NCBI RefSeq assembly: GCF_050436995.1
Contig: NC_134770.1
Coordinates: forward strand, 1,870,501 to 1,934,500
From: Anticarsia gemmatalis
Lineage: Eukaryota > Arthropoda > Insecta > Lepidoptera > Erebidae
Direction of reading: 5' to 3'
DNA length: 64,000 nt
Shown in pieces: positions 35,597 through 44,925 of the stretch (within the stretch, counting starts at the first letter, position 1; every line of letters begins with the position of its first letter). The position numbers and the translations under genes were made by a program. The notes under the pieces were generated by a model, which was not told where the DNA came from, searched no databases, and saw only the letters and a list, made by a program, of their open reading frames with translations.

Positions 35597-35735
35597 TAGG
35601 AATTGCTCTTGTGTCGCGGGGACTTTTACAAACATACAAACAACGGACACAAAGTACAACTAGACCCGAAACAATAATTTTGTGGTTCGCACAAATAATT
35701 GTTGCGTGTGGGAATCGAAATCAGGACCTTCCGAG
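35597..35735 (-). repeat. S2-type SINE, head-truncated
   Basis: AGGAATTGCTCTTGTGTCGC, ACAAACATACAAACAACGGA and GTGTGGGAATCGAA match 7703-7885. Confidence 0.6.
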
Positions 35736-35955
35736 TAGCAAGTCTAGTAGCCTAATTCGTAGCTAAGTAACAGTAGTCGCTGAGATCAATCTCTCAGGTT
35801 AAGCTACGTTTGCCGAAGTTGGTCAGTGGATAGGTGTGATAGATGGATAAGTTCGAAATGTACACCTGCAGCTGAGGCGAAAAGCTACTGAGACTCTCAC
35901 TCTTACTGATTACCAAGGAATTTATTAACACAGTTTGGTTTGTTATTTCAAATAA

Positions 35956-36224
35956 TCTATACTAATATTATAAAGCTGAAGAGTTTGTTTGTTTGTTTGT
36001 TTGTTTGTTTGTTTGTTTGAACGCGCTAATCTCAGGAACTACTGGTCCGATTTGAAAAATTATTTCAGTGTTACATAGCCCATTTATCGAGGAAGGTTAT
36101 AGGCTATATATCATCACGCTAATACCAATAGGAGCAGAGAACCCGTGAAAAATGTTACAAAAACGGGGAAAAAAATGACCCATCCTCTCTTAGTGACGCA
36201 AGCGAAGTTGCGCGGGTCAGCTAG
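35956..36224 (+). mobile_element. Helitron-like element H1 with expanded (GTTT)n
   Basis: TCTATACTAATATTATAAAG start and CTAG end with the usual hairpin. The GTTT tract near the 5' end is expanded to about eight units, making this the longest copy. Confidence 0.7.
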
Positions 36225-36588
36225 TTAATGATATACAAAGAAAATTCAACATTACAGTTTACGAATAAAAGCATTTCCATATTTTTATACTTATCAATTG
36301 ACATTTCGTTCATATAGAAGCTCAATGTTTGTTTATTTGACTCATTATAAATTCGTAGTTCATTGTTCTATTTTAAAAGACTGATAACTCATATATTTCC
36401 GTAGTTATTTCTGTGTCAAACAATCTTACTTGACCTAGAGTACGGTAGGGAGCGCGTGTGACGATGATTATATTGAACTAAACGCGTTTGTCTGTCGTCG
36501 ATGAACTTATATGGTTTTAACCAAAAGGCAAAGTGATCCATAAGAAAGATCTTAATGCATGATGATGATTCTGATAAAAATGCATATA

Positions 36589-37714
36589 TACAGGGTGTCC
36601 CAAAACTCAACGATAATCCCCGACAGGATGAAAAGCAGCCAAGTCATACCGGTTCTAGAAAAAAATAAAAAATAAATTCCATATCACTTAGTTCAGCAGT
36701 AGTAGACATTTTTCAAAAAAGTTAAAATTCCACACCCTTGGTCGCATTTTCAAGTCCTGCGATCACCAATGTCACAATTTCGCTGTGTTTTTTTGAATTT
36801 CGCGCCGTTGCAGAGCCTGTATTCGTGCCAGAGGAAAGTAATTATTTTTAGTAAAGAGGTAATTGAGTCAGTCCAGAACAAATATTTAATGTAATAAACA
36901 TAATAGGTTATAATAATAAAAAAAAACAATGAACGAACCATCATTCTTATTTAATTATTCTCCTTAAACTAAAGTAATCCGAATTGTTTTCCTCTGGCAC
37001 GAATACAGGCTCTGCAACGCTTTACAAAAGACCTTTGCACCAGTCAAGCAAAATTCCTTGTATTTATTTCCTCTGACGCTGTGTCAATTTTCTGGCGAAG
37101 TTCTGATAGATTTTGTATTGATTTCGAATACACTTTTTCTTTTATGCATTCCCAGTCAAAAATATCTACTGGATTTTGATCGGGGGAACGAGGAGGCCAT
37201 AAAATTGAACCACTACGTTCGATCCATCTGCGAGGATACTCTTCGTTCAAATAAAAATAACATTTTTAATAGAAAGAAAAGTGGCAAGTGTTGCACCATT
37301 TTGAAATCTTGATTAAATGCGCCAACTTTTGAAATAACTTGCCAAGGGTAGTGTAGTACTTTTTTTTTTCAATACGAAGCGTCAAAGTTAACAAACGATA
37401 TTTTTGTGAACCATGACTCACTAAAACTTAACTTTTTTTATTAAATTAACAATGTTTTGTGCATTAATTTGTTTTACGATTAATAGCATATTTAATGAAG
37501 ATCACGAAATTCAAAAAAACACAGCGAAGTTGTGACGTTGGTGATCACAGGACTTGAAAATGCGACCAAGGGTGTGGAATTTTAACTTTTTTGAAAAATG
37601 TCTACTACTGCTGAACTAAGTGATATGGAATTTATTTTTTATTTTTCCTAGAACCGGTATGACTTGGCTTTTCATCCTGTCGGGGATTATCGTTGAGTTT
37701 TGGGACACTCTGTA
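36589..37714. mobile_element. Foldback Tc1/mariner-like element 2, one arm shortened
   Basis: It starts TACAGGGTGTCCC and ends GGGACACTCTGTA (one changed base), flanked by TA at 36587-36588 and 37715-37716. The right arm (about 36975-37714) is full length. The left arm lacks the part that encodes most of the transposase remnant: it jumps from GTTTTTTTGAATTTCGCG (about 36800) straight to CCGTTGCAGAGCCTG. The right arm on the minus strand (37044-37250) keeps an open stretch with LWPPRSPDQNPVDIFDWECI and KEKVYSKSIQNLSELRQKID. This is the C-terminal part of a Tc1/mariner-type DDE transposase. Confidence 0.85.
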
Positions 37715-37876
37715 TACTACATGTAGTATCTATATTTTTACTGAAATATGATAAGATATTAGAGATTTTTCACAAATTTTAATCATAACATTGTGATGAA
37801 CACAAATACAAATACCTGAAAACGGTAGTAAATTAATACTATTATATGGGAACAGTTTTTGTTACCCAAGCATAAT

Positions 37877-38548
37877 TCGTCCCCGTAGAGCGAAAAGTCA
37901 TTAACTCGAAAAACCTTGTTTTGAGATATGGCTGTTCAAAGTTTTTAAAAATATAAAAATTCATAACTTACGATTGCAGTAACCTATCTCTACGTTTATA
38001 GTCTTAAATGAAGGAAATTATAACAAAGTTTATTTAATATTGACTACATTAAGAAAATATTGTCTGAACGCTTGGAAATATCAAAATATATAAATTAGTT
38101 ACTTTTATTTTTTAAATATGTAACATAATTTCGAGTTAGTTAATTTTTGATCAGAGTTAGTGATTTTTAACGCAGTATGAAATGCGTGTACCGATGTGAG
38201 AAATAACTAAATGCATTTAGTGATTTTACAATTACTAATAATAATTTTAATATGCAGAGATAATTCAAGGGAAAAGTAATTAAGTCGTTTTAGGTATTTT
38301 TTAAGTATGGGTTAGATACAATCCTAAGAAATGAATATTAATTAACTAAAATTAGTTAATTTGCTCCTTTATTTTTCAGCTCAAAAGGGTTGACCTGGTT
38401 AATTTTCACATTCTATAAAACAAAAACTATAATAGCTACAGGTATGAGGATTAGACAGAAAAATAGAGAAAAATACCGCGATTTCAATGGTGTAATAAAA
38501 AAAGAAATCATTAACCCGAGTTAATGACTTTTCGCTCTACGGGGACGA
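37877..38548. mobile_element. DNA transposon remnant with perfect 32-bp TIRs
   Basis: The first 32 bases (TCGTCCCCGTAGAGCGAAAA...) are exactly complementary to 38517-38548. The 670-bp interior is AT-rich, non-coding and has several AGTTAGTTAATTTTT-like motifs. The superfamily is undetermined because the target duplication is unclear. It ends 39 bp before the TATA box of OMBP-like gene 3. Confidence 0.75.
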
Positions 38549-38587
38549 TATACACAAAAATAAACGATCGAAACCACAAGTTATATC

Positions 38588-38595
38588 TATAAAAG
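38588..38595 (+). promoter_or_regulatory. TATA box for OMBP-like gene 3
   Basis: TATAAAAG, the best TATA match upstream of the gene. Transcription would start near 38618, 29 bp before the Helitron-like copy at 38647. It lies between that copy and the TIR element ending at 38548. Confidence 0.5.
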
Positions 38596-38646
38596 CTGGT
38601 GACCTAACTCAGAATCTAATTTAGTTTACATACAAAATACCATCTA

Positions 38647-38896
38647 TCTATACTAATATTATAAAGCTGAAGAGTTTGTTTGTTTGTTTGAACGCGCTAA
38701 TCTCAGGAACTACCGGTCCGATTTGAAAAATTCTTTCAGTGTTAGATAGCCCATTTTTTAAGGAAGGCTATACGCTATATATTATCACGCTACGACCAAA
38801 AGGAGCAGAAAACCAGTAAATAATGTTACAAAAACGGGGGAAATTATGACCCATTCTCTCTGATGTGACGCAAGTGAAGTTGCGCGGTTCAGCTAG
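38647..38896 (+). mobile_element. Helitron-like element H1 in the 5' region of OMBP-like gene 3
   Basis: Complete copy, TCTATACTAATATTATAAAG to hairpin and CTAG. Its end is only 34 bp before the 3' splice site at 38930, so it forms part of the gene's 5' intron, first exon or both. A possible donor (CCA|GTAAAT) sits at 38816. Confidence 0.75.
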
Positions 38897-38940
38897 TTTA
38901 AGATAAAATCCATTTTTTTTTCTATTACAGACATTACAAA

Positions 38941-39912
38941 ATGTGGCACGTACTCCAGATCTCCATTCTCCTGAGCATGCTTCCCAACAGCAAAACTAGC
39001 AGCAGCAGTATGTTCAAAGACGACCAGATCATCTTCTCCTCAAGTTTCAACATCACCAAGATCCTGGTCCCCGCAGACGGGAACCGGTACCTTCAGGGAG
39101 AGTCTTCAGAGATACCTTCAATATTCTTCACAGTATCAGACCCGAAAATGGAAGGGGGAACCTGTATTTATGTCTTAGAAGGCTTTGCTGCTTACGAAAT
39201 TCTTGAAGGGGGAAGAGACTCTACCGCAGACTATAGTTTCGATAGAGCCATTTATTTCGGAGCAAAAGATGGACTTTACAAATACCATTCTGATAGTCTT
39301 TCAGCTAAAAAATACGGTCCGTTTAGAGACGATATCATTCAGTTGCAAAAAGCAAATGGTACTGACACTATTTATGTATTACATTCAGATAAAAAGCTCT
39401 TCAAAATGGAGAAGAATGCGACGATTAAAACAAGAATACAAAGTATAGCGTGTGCTACAGAATTCGTTCTAGATACTTCGAATAATATCTATTACATCAG
39501 CTGTGGGGACAAAATGCCTCATATTATTAAGTCTAATGGAAATATTCTCAGTTTGACAGCCAGTGTCCTTGAAGATTTCAAAGAAATCAAACTTTTAAGA
39601 CCTGCATTCATTATGGAGAATTGCATACCCTTTTTCGGCGATGGGTCTTTGTATATCTTATATTCTAACGGTACGTATGAAAAGAAAGACTTTCAAATTA
39701 ATGAGAAACCTACAGCTTTTAGTGTAGATGCAGCTTTATATCTAGTGGCAGCTGTAAATGGAAAGATTTATGAGTTTAATGTAATGGAAGTCATGTTAAG
39801 ATCTATGTTTGGAGTCACAACAGAATGGCCGAAAGATGTCACTAAGATAATCATGTCGATTATTGAAACGGCCAAAGACAGTATATTTGGTTTTGCTAAA
39901 GACAGAAAATGA
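38941..39912 (+). CDS. Ommochrome-binding-protein-like secreted protein, gene 3 (diverged)
   Basis: This 323-residue protein has a weak signal peptide (MWHVLQISILLSMLPNSKTS). A 3' splice site (TTTTTCTATTACAG) ends ten bases before the ATG. The repeats YFGAKDGLYKYHSD, TEFVLDTSNNIYYISCGD and VAAVNGKIYEFN fit the propeller pattern of genes 1 and 2. It is clearly closest to gene 4: both share a GRD segment, the KYG...D.II..K.NG.D.IY block, YSNGT, KPTA and NGKIYE or NKKIYE. Cysteines at TCIY, IACA, ISCG and ENCI remain. Possible glycosylation sites are NIT, NGT, NAT and a second NGT. The C-terminal ~45 residues form a possible amphipathic helix absent from genes 1 and 2. Family membership is likely but the ligand is unknown. 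Confidence 0.7.
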   Translation: MWHVLQISILLSMLPNSKTSSSSMFKDDQIIFSSSFNITKILVPADGNRYLQGESSEIPSIFFTVSDPKMEGGTCIYVLEGFAAYEILEGGRDSTADYSFDRAIYFGAKDGLYKYHSDSLSAKKYGPFRDDIIQLQKANGTDTIYVLHSDKKLFKMEKNATIKTRIQSIACATEFVLDTSNNIYYISCGDKMPHIIKSNGNILSLTASVLEDFKEIKLLRPAFIMENCIPFFGDGSLYILYSNGTYEKKDFQINEKPTAFSVDAALYLVAAVNGKIYEFNVMEVMLRSMFGVTTEWPKDVTKIIMSIIETAKDSIFGFAKDRK

Positions 39913-39944
39913 TGGATTAACTAATTTGTAGTGTAATCGAACAT

Positions 39945-39950
39945 AATAAA
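39945..39950 (+). terminator. Polyadenylation signal of OMBP-like gene 3
   Basis: AATAAA 32 nt after the stop codon; a second AATAAA lies at about 39971. Confidence 0.6.
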
Positions 39951-40218
39951 TGATAATACTCTGTAACTGTAATAAAAATATCGTAGTTTTAACTAAATCT
40001 TAGAAAATTTGCCTTCGTGCGGGCATATAGTTTAAGAATTCAACTCCTCTTATATTGAGAGGAATCTCATCCTTTTAAAAGCATAATAAAACTGTATATA
40101 AACAATTATGTATTATTTTCAGCGTCATTTTCAGTTTCAGTCAATTTCAGTTCTACAAAAAATACTTTATAAGAAGCTAGTCAAATATACCTTTTTCCTC
40201 AAAACCTTTAGCTATGCT

Positions 40219-40468
40219 TCTATACTAATATTATAAAACTGAAGAGTTTGTTGGGTTGTTTGTTTGAACGCGCTAATCTCAGGAACTACTGATCCGATTT
40301 GAAAAAATCTTTCAGTGTTAGATAGCCTATTTATTAAAGAAAGCGAAAGGCTATATATCGTCACGCTACAACCAATAGGGGTGGAGTAGCAACGATAAAT
40401 GTTACAAAAACGGGGAAAATTATGCTTCTCTCTTATGTGACGCAAGCGAAGTTGCGCGGGTCAGCTAG
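40219..40468 (+). mobile_element. Helitron-like element H1 between genes 3 and 4
   Basis: TCTATACTAATATTATAAAA start and GCGCGGGTCAGCTAG end. It sits in the 1.1-kb gap between the two convergent genes. Confidence 0.7.
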
Positions 40469-41011
40469 TGTATTAGAAAAACGAATCCATTGCCTGATAA
40501 TAAATTTATAAGTTTTTTTAATAAATGTTCTACAAATAATAAATATTGTAAGCCAGTAACTTATTCATAGATTCTTTATTTTCATTCACGAACGTTAATA
40601 CAATATTTTGAAATATATTTATAAGTTTCCAACATCAATTTGTACATAATTTACACTGTAGCATATTTCTTTAATATCATAAATAAGAAAATATTTTACA
40701 ACAGAAAAGTTTCATTCAAGAAATATATTATAATATACATTTTTCGATGATATGGCTATGTTATAATAAGTATTAGATATTCTTATATACAAGTCGCCTA
40801 CTAAGGCATGGTTATTTGGAAATATGATGATAATCTATGCCAAAGAAAACATAATGACAGCTGTCAAAAGTGACAGATGTCAAATTCAAATTTTACTTGA
40901 TGCTATGTATCTTTATATGTAGATAGAAGTTATATGCTTTTACTTGCTTTACATATCTGTTTTACATTCTTAAATCATTCGCTTTTGAAGTATAATTGTA
41001 TTTTCTGTTTT
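40469..41011. other. 3' flank of OMBP-like gene 4
   Basis: AT-rich. A minus-strand AATAAA is at about 40575-40580 and an ATTAAA at about 40670, possible poly(A) signals. About 40857-40882 holds a cluster of TGACA motifs (TGACAGCTGTCA and TGACAGATGTCA). Confidence 0.4.
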
Positions 41012-42013
41012 TTACGCTCTGAGATCTCCTCTTGATCTGGTCGCGATATCGTTGAGGGAGTCAGTCTTGTCTTCCAAATAATTCTTAAGGTCATCCAAAA
41101 GTTCACCAAGGAGAAGTGCAAGAAGATTGTACTCATAAATCTTCTTATTGTAACCGTAGTATTGAATAAGAGTAGCTTCCATAGCGTAAGCAGTAGGTTT
41201 GGACTCCAATACGAACTCTCCTAATTCACTCGTTCCATTACTGTAAGCGATGAAGGTCTGGCTATCAATAATAACTGGAATACCACTTTCAATAATAAAC
41301 GGGGGTTTAATGATCGCCAAGTATGAACCGTTGAAAGGTAATCCTTGGATCCTGAAAACGCCTTCGGAGGTAAGCACAAAGACTCTCTTATCGCTGGAGT
41401 AGTAATACAAATTGTTTTCGTAATCTAGAACGATCTGTTGAGCGTCAACTACATCATTGATCTTTTCCTTCTTTGTGCCTTCTTCGGTGACCTTGTACAG
41501 TACATGGTCTTCGGTCAAAATGTAAATGATGTCACTGCCATTGACTTTAGCGATGCTGATGATGCTGTCAGTTATTGTGCCGTATTTCTCAGCTGTGTTA
41601 GTTTTGTCGTTGTAGGAGTAGATACCGTCTTGGGCAGCGAAGTAAGCAGTCTTTGTGTCATCGTTGGCTGCAGCGGCATCACGGCCATGATCTAATAGCT
41701 TAGTTACTGTGTTGTTTTTGCGTACGAAAAGACCTTTGTCAACTCGTTTGCCGTTCTCATTATCAGCTAAAACGTAGAAAATTATGCTGTCTCCATCGTT
41801 TTCTTCTTCGTCACTGTCTTCGCCGAAGTTAAGAGCGTTTAAAGGTACTAAAATTTGGACGATGTCGTGTTCTGCGTTGACGATGACGAATTGTTCATCG
41901 AAGAATTCGTCGTTTACTGTGACTAGGTCGGAGTTGGTGGTGGCATTAGAGGCTGGAGCGGTAGACCCCAAGCCCAGGAGCAGTGATGCCGTGAAGAACA
42001 CTAGCAGCTTCAT
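41012..42013 (-). CDS. Ommochrome-binding-protein-like secreted protein, gene 4 (acidic, cysteine-free)
   Basis: This 333-residue protein opens with a good signal peptide (MKLLVFFTASLLLGLGSTA, cleavage near residue 19). The mature part has an acidic insert (GEDSDEEENDGDS at about residues 64-76), then propeller-like units (TAYFAAQDGIYSYND, QIVLDYENNLYYYSSD, IAYSNGTSELGEF). A final helical, charged tail runs LLGELLDDLKNYLEDKTDS. It has no cysteine at all, unlike genes 1-3. Glycosylation sites include NAT, NNT, two NGS and NGT. It is the close paralogue of gene 3 in opposite, tail-to-tail orientation. A 3' splice site (CTATTTTCCAG) ends eight bases before the ATG. Codon use is more GC-rich than in genes 1-3, which may reflect strong expression. 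The ligand is unknown. Confidence 0.7.
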   Translation of the reverse strand: MKLLVFFTASLLLGLGSTAPASNATTNSDLVTVNDEFFDEQFVIVNAEHDIVQILVPLNALNFGEDSDEEENDGDSIIFYVLADNENGKRVDKGLFVRKNNTVTKLLDHGRDAAAANDDTKTAYFAAQDGIYSYNDKTNTAEKYGTITDSIISIAKVNGSDIIYILTEDHVLYKVTEEGTKKEKINDVVDAQQIVLDYENNLYYYSSDKRVFVLTSEGVFRIQGLPFNGSYLAIIKPPFIIESGIPVIIDSQTFIAYSNGTSELGEFVLESKPTAYAMEATLIQYYGYNKKIYEYNLLALLLGELLDDLKNYLEDKTDSLNDIATRSRGDLRA

Positions 42014-42143
42014 TCTGTGATCTGGAAAATAGAGAAGATGGATTTAGAATGTATACTCTTTGTTAATGTAGTAGTTAGTACTATAATCCTATACTTGGTA
42101 GAGAACCTGAGGATACATCTCGATTAAAAAAATAATTAGATAC

Positions 42144-42287
42144 CTGTTATCAAACAGGCTTCTGTTAGCTGCATATAAACCGATAGGTGGCTAATGTTCT
42201 AAATTCTGAATTTAATATACTGCGAACTTTGCATGCAAGGCTTCCAGTTATATCAACTATGCACGGGTGAAGTTGAACGGTACAACT
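42144..42287 (-). other. Predicted non-coding first exon of OMBP-like gene 4
   Basis: It runs from an initiator-like TCAGT (A at 42287) to a donor AACAG|GTATCT at 42144. A 122-nt intron then reaches the acceptor at 42022. Contains no long open frame. Confidence 0.5.
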
Positions 42288-42318
42288 GACAAACATTAAA
42301 GATTATGGACTATTTATA
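42285..42318 (-). promoter_or_regulatory. Core promoter of OMBP-like gene 4
   Basis: TATAAATA (minus strand, 42318 down to 42311) and an arthropod initiator TCAGT (42289 down to 42285) are spaced so that the TATA box begins 31 bases before the start site. This is the canonical distance. Confidence 0.6.
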
Positions 42319-42560
42319 CTGAAAATTCTTCGTAGCACTAAATTGACAGGAACTGAGTAACTCGATGTGTCAATGACGAAAACCCTAAGTATCATGTTTG
42401 GTTCACCGGTGACTAAGAACAATTTAAGAATCAACCGACAGTTTAGACTAATGAATGACAATTGGCTGTGGGGAATACGTGAAACAGTCATTTTTGTAAA
42501 ATAGGACGATATTCGGTCAGTTTTAAAGAGTATTGGGCGTTTAACAATTAAAACTACGGG

Positions 42561-42988
42561 AATAAAATAGTTCTTGCGGAATACGCTAGAGGCGCTGATC
42601 AGGTTTTAAACAAAATTTTGTGTGCACAACTTATGTCAACTAACAAATAACAAATGCCAATTGTGCAAGACATTGTTTAGTGTCCAAGTGTGTGCACTTT
42701 CACAGGTAAATTCTCTATTCCTTCACTCTAATAGTCCGGTGGAACGGATAACCAACATTACCGGTGTGAAGCTAGGCGCAGGACCGGCGGCTTTTTGAGC
42801 CCTCTTACGGACTGAATAGCCAGCGGGAACAAAGACGTAATGACGAGCGTTCTTTCGTACCTATGCCCGCCCGTCTTTTATATTTATATTTCGTCTGCTG
42901 CAGTGGCTTGTTGTTATATTCAGACACGTATAGTTAAATGGCGTGAGCTCACCAGCGCCTCTAGCGTATTCTAAGAGAACTATTTTTT
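42561..42988. repeat. Inverted-repeat-bounded segment upstream of OMBP-like gene 4
   Basis: ATACGCTAGAGGCGCTG with flanking AATAGTTCTT (42561-42600) pairs with CAGCGCCTCTAGCGTATT and AGAACTATTTTTT (42951-42988). The enclosed ~350 bp includes a C-type repeat scrap (GGCGCAGGACCGGCGGCTTT). The same end motif recurs at 2134-2325 and near 43590-43625. Confidence 0.5.
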
Positions 42989-43034
42989 AAATTATTATAC
43001 TCTGTTATATTGTCGATAGTGATATTAATTTCTT

Positions 43035-43330
43035 ATTCTCTATAATATTGCTTATTTCAAATCCAAATCAAAATCAAATAATTTATTCATTCAGGTCAAG
43101 TGCTGACACTTATGATAGTCAATGACACAGAGAGTGAATTTACCGCCAGTTCGGAAGGTAGGGCCAATGAGAAGAGCTGGCAAGAAACTAAAAGATTTAA
43201 CTGTTTGATAGTCGATAGTCGTTATATCGCTTGTCTGTTCTTCATATAGCAAAAAGTGATAACTTTCTGACGTTAGGTACTCAGGCCACCTATAATAATG
43301 CATAATCTAAGAGTTCAAAAGTCACTTGAT
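43035..43330. repeat. Dispersed repeat of a type common near moth genes
   Basis: AATCAAAATCAAATAATTTA, CAAGTGCTGACACTTATGAT and GAAGAGCTGGCAAGAAACT. I recall similar sequence as a frequent lepidopteran dispersed repeat; the minus-strand frame at 43091-43303 is part of it. Confidence 0.4.
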
Positions 43331-43339
43331 TAAGACAGA

Positions 43340-44605
43340 TAAACTAAAGTTCTAGCTAAGTTTATCTTATTGACAATAACAATGTACGTTTGCGTGATAA
43401 AATTACTGGAAATGTTTTTTTTTATGTAATTTTAGGGGACAAAAGAATGTCATGATGGAGACCTAAAATAGGGACAAAGTGCATGTTCAATTATAGCCCG
43501 GTCTGGTTGATTCGAGGAAAGATTCCGTAAGTCTTTGGACTATAAACAATTATTGGGAAGCTATTGAAAAGGATTACAAGGAAAAAACTGATCAGCGCCC
43601 CTAGTATATTTTACAAGAACAGTTTTTTAAGGAATTTAGAGGTGTGTGTAGGGAACCGTGCTACTGGTATGAAGGTAGTAAGGACTTATCTTCCATGAAA
43701 TGGGTAAATGGCCTATATTGTAGCTGTAGTTTATAATGTAGCATATTTTACGGTATTATAAAATTTTAGACTATTGCTATTATAAAATGAGATGTTAACT
43801 CTATCAGGGTGAAACTTCGCAAATGCATTTCGATGAGTACAATGTGATAATAAGGTGTCATAAAGATGGTCTTGTGATTGTGCTGCAGAATCGCTATTGG
43901 TGGATTAACGTACAACTTTACAGCAACCTATGGGAGCAACCTATAGTTTGGGATAAGATAGAATGGTTTGTCACGTTTAAATCATTCATTCTACAGTGAA
44001 ATGCATCTGACGATGTTTTCTATACTTATTTAATTGGTTTTTGCCGTGGAATACATCAATATCGTATAAATTAGGCAAGGATATTATTGATAAACAAGGT
44101 TTTTTTTCAAATTCCAGTTTATGAGTTCTGTGATTTTAGATTTAGTCTGAAGTGGAATATTAGTCAAAATACCAATGTGGCAGTACTAGCAAAGATTGTT
44201 TGAAATCTATATTTATTTTTTTTACTTTTTGAGAACTTTCAGTGCAGGTAAAGTTTTTTTTCAGTATTCAGTGACTGAATCGAATAAAAATTAGGCTTTC
44301 AAATTCAATTCCAATGCATTTAATTGACTCCACTTAGCTGACTAAGCCTAGATTAAAGATTACATCCTATTTTTTGATACAAGCTTTAAAGACCTCTTAA
44401 CCATGCGAGATTTCTTTGAAACATTTTTCCTGTTAATGCAAATCATAATTTCTAAGAACTGGTTTGACTAAGTTGAGTCATACATTTCGTGTAGAAGACG
44501 ATTATTTTTCAGTTTCAATAAAACTATCTACTAAATATTTCGACAACATAGTAGAGAACTATATGTATATGCAAAGTATGTCGGGAAATCTCTATTATAT
44601 TATTA
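43340..44605. other. Gene-free AT-rich stretch
   Basis: Nothing coding is visible. A short AGCGCCCCTAGTATATTTTA scrap near 43595 matches the end motif at 42561-42988. Confidence 0.4.
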
Positions 44606-44798
44606 TCTAATATATAAAATTCTCGCGTCACAGTTTTCGTTGCCATACTCCTCCGAAACGGTTTGACCGATTCTCATGAAATTTTGTGAGCATATTGAAT
44701 AGGTCTGAGAAATGGCCAACACCTATTTTTCATATCCCTAAGTGACACTACTTTTTTTTTAAATTATATGGCAAAACAACGTTTGCCGGGCCAGCTAG
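44606..44798 (+). mobile_element. Helitron-like element H2
   Basis: TCTAATATATAAAATTCTCG start, CTCCGAAACGGTTTGACCGA body, AACAACGTTTGCCGGGCCAG end and CTAG. Closest to 35011-35194. Confidence 0.6.
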
Positions 44799-44829
44799 GT
44801 CTTTATAAATCTTTAATTCCGAGGCTTTT

Positions 44830-44925
44830 GTACCAAGTTGTCAATAGCCTAAAATAGTGGACTTAGGCCCAACCCCTCTTTCCAAGAGAAGACTCTTGCC
44901 CAGCAGTGGGACAATAACGGGATTT
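44830..44925 (+). repeat. S1 SINE tail
   Basis: AATAGTGGACTTAGGCCCAA and CTTGCCCAGCAGTGGGACA. Confidence 0.5.

Noticed and set aside
35246..35659. 137-residue open frame (minus)
   Set aside because: It runs through an unclassified repeat into an S2 SINE, and its N-terminus is SINE sequence.
37044..37250. Possible intact transposase gene
   Set aside because: Only the C-terminal ~65 residues are open; the rest of the enzyme is absent from the foldback element.
40857..40882. Cluster of TGACA palindromes as a hormone-receptor or homeodomain site
   Set aside because: The motif density is suggestive, but it lies in the 3' flank of gene 4 and cannot be separated from chance or repeat origin.
41438..42020. 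Two plus-strand open frames
   Set aside because: They are antisense shadows of OMBP-like gene 4.
43091..43303. 70-residue open frame (minus)
   Set aside because: It corresponds to a dispersed moth repeat and shows no conserved protein family.
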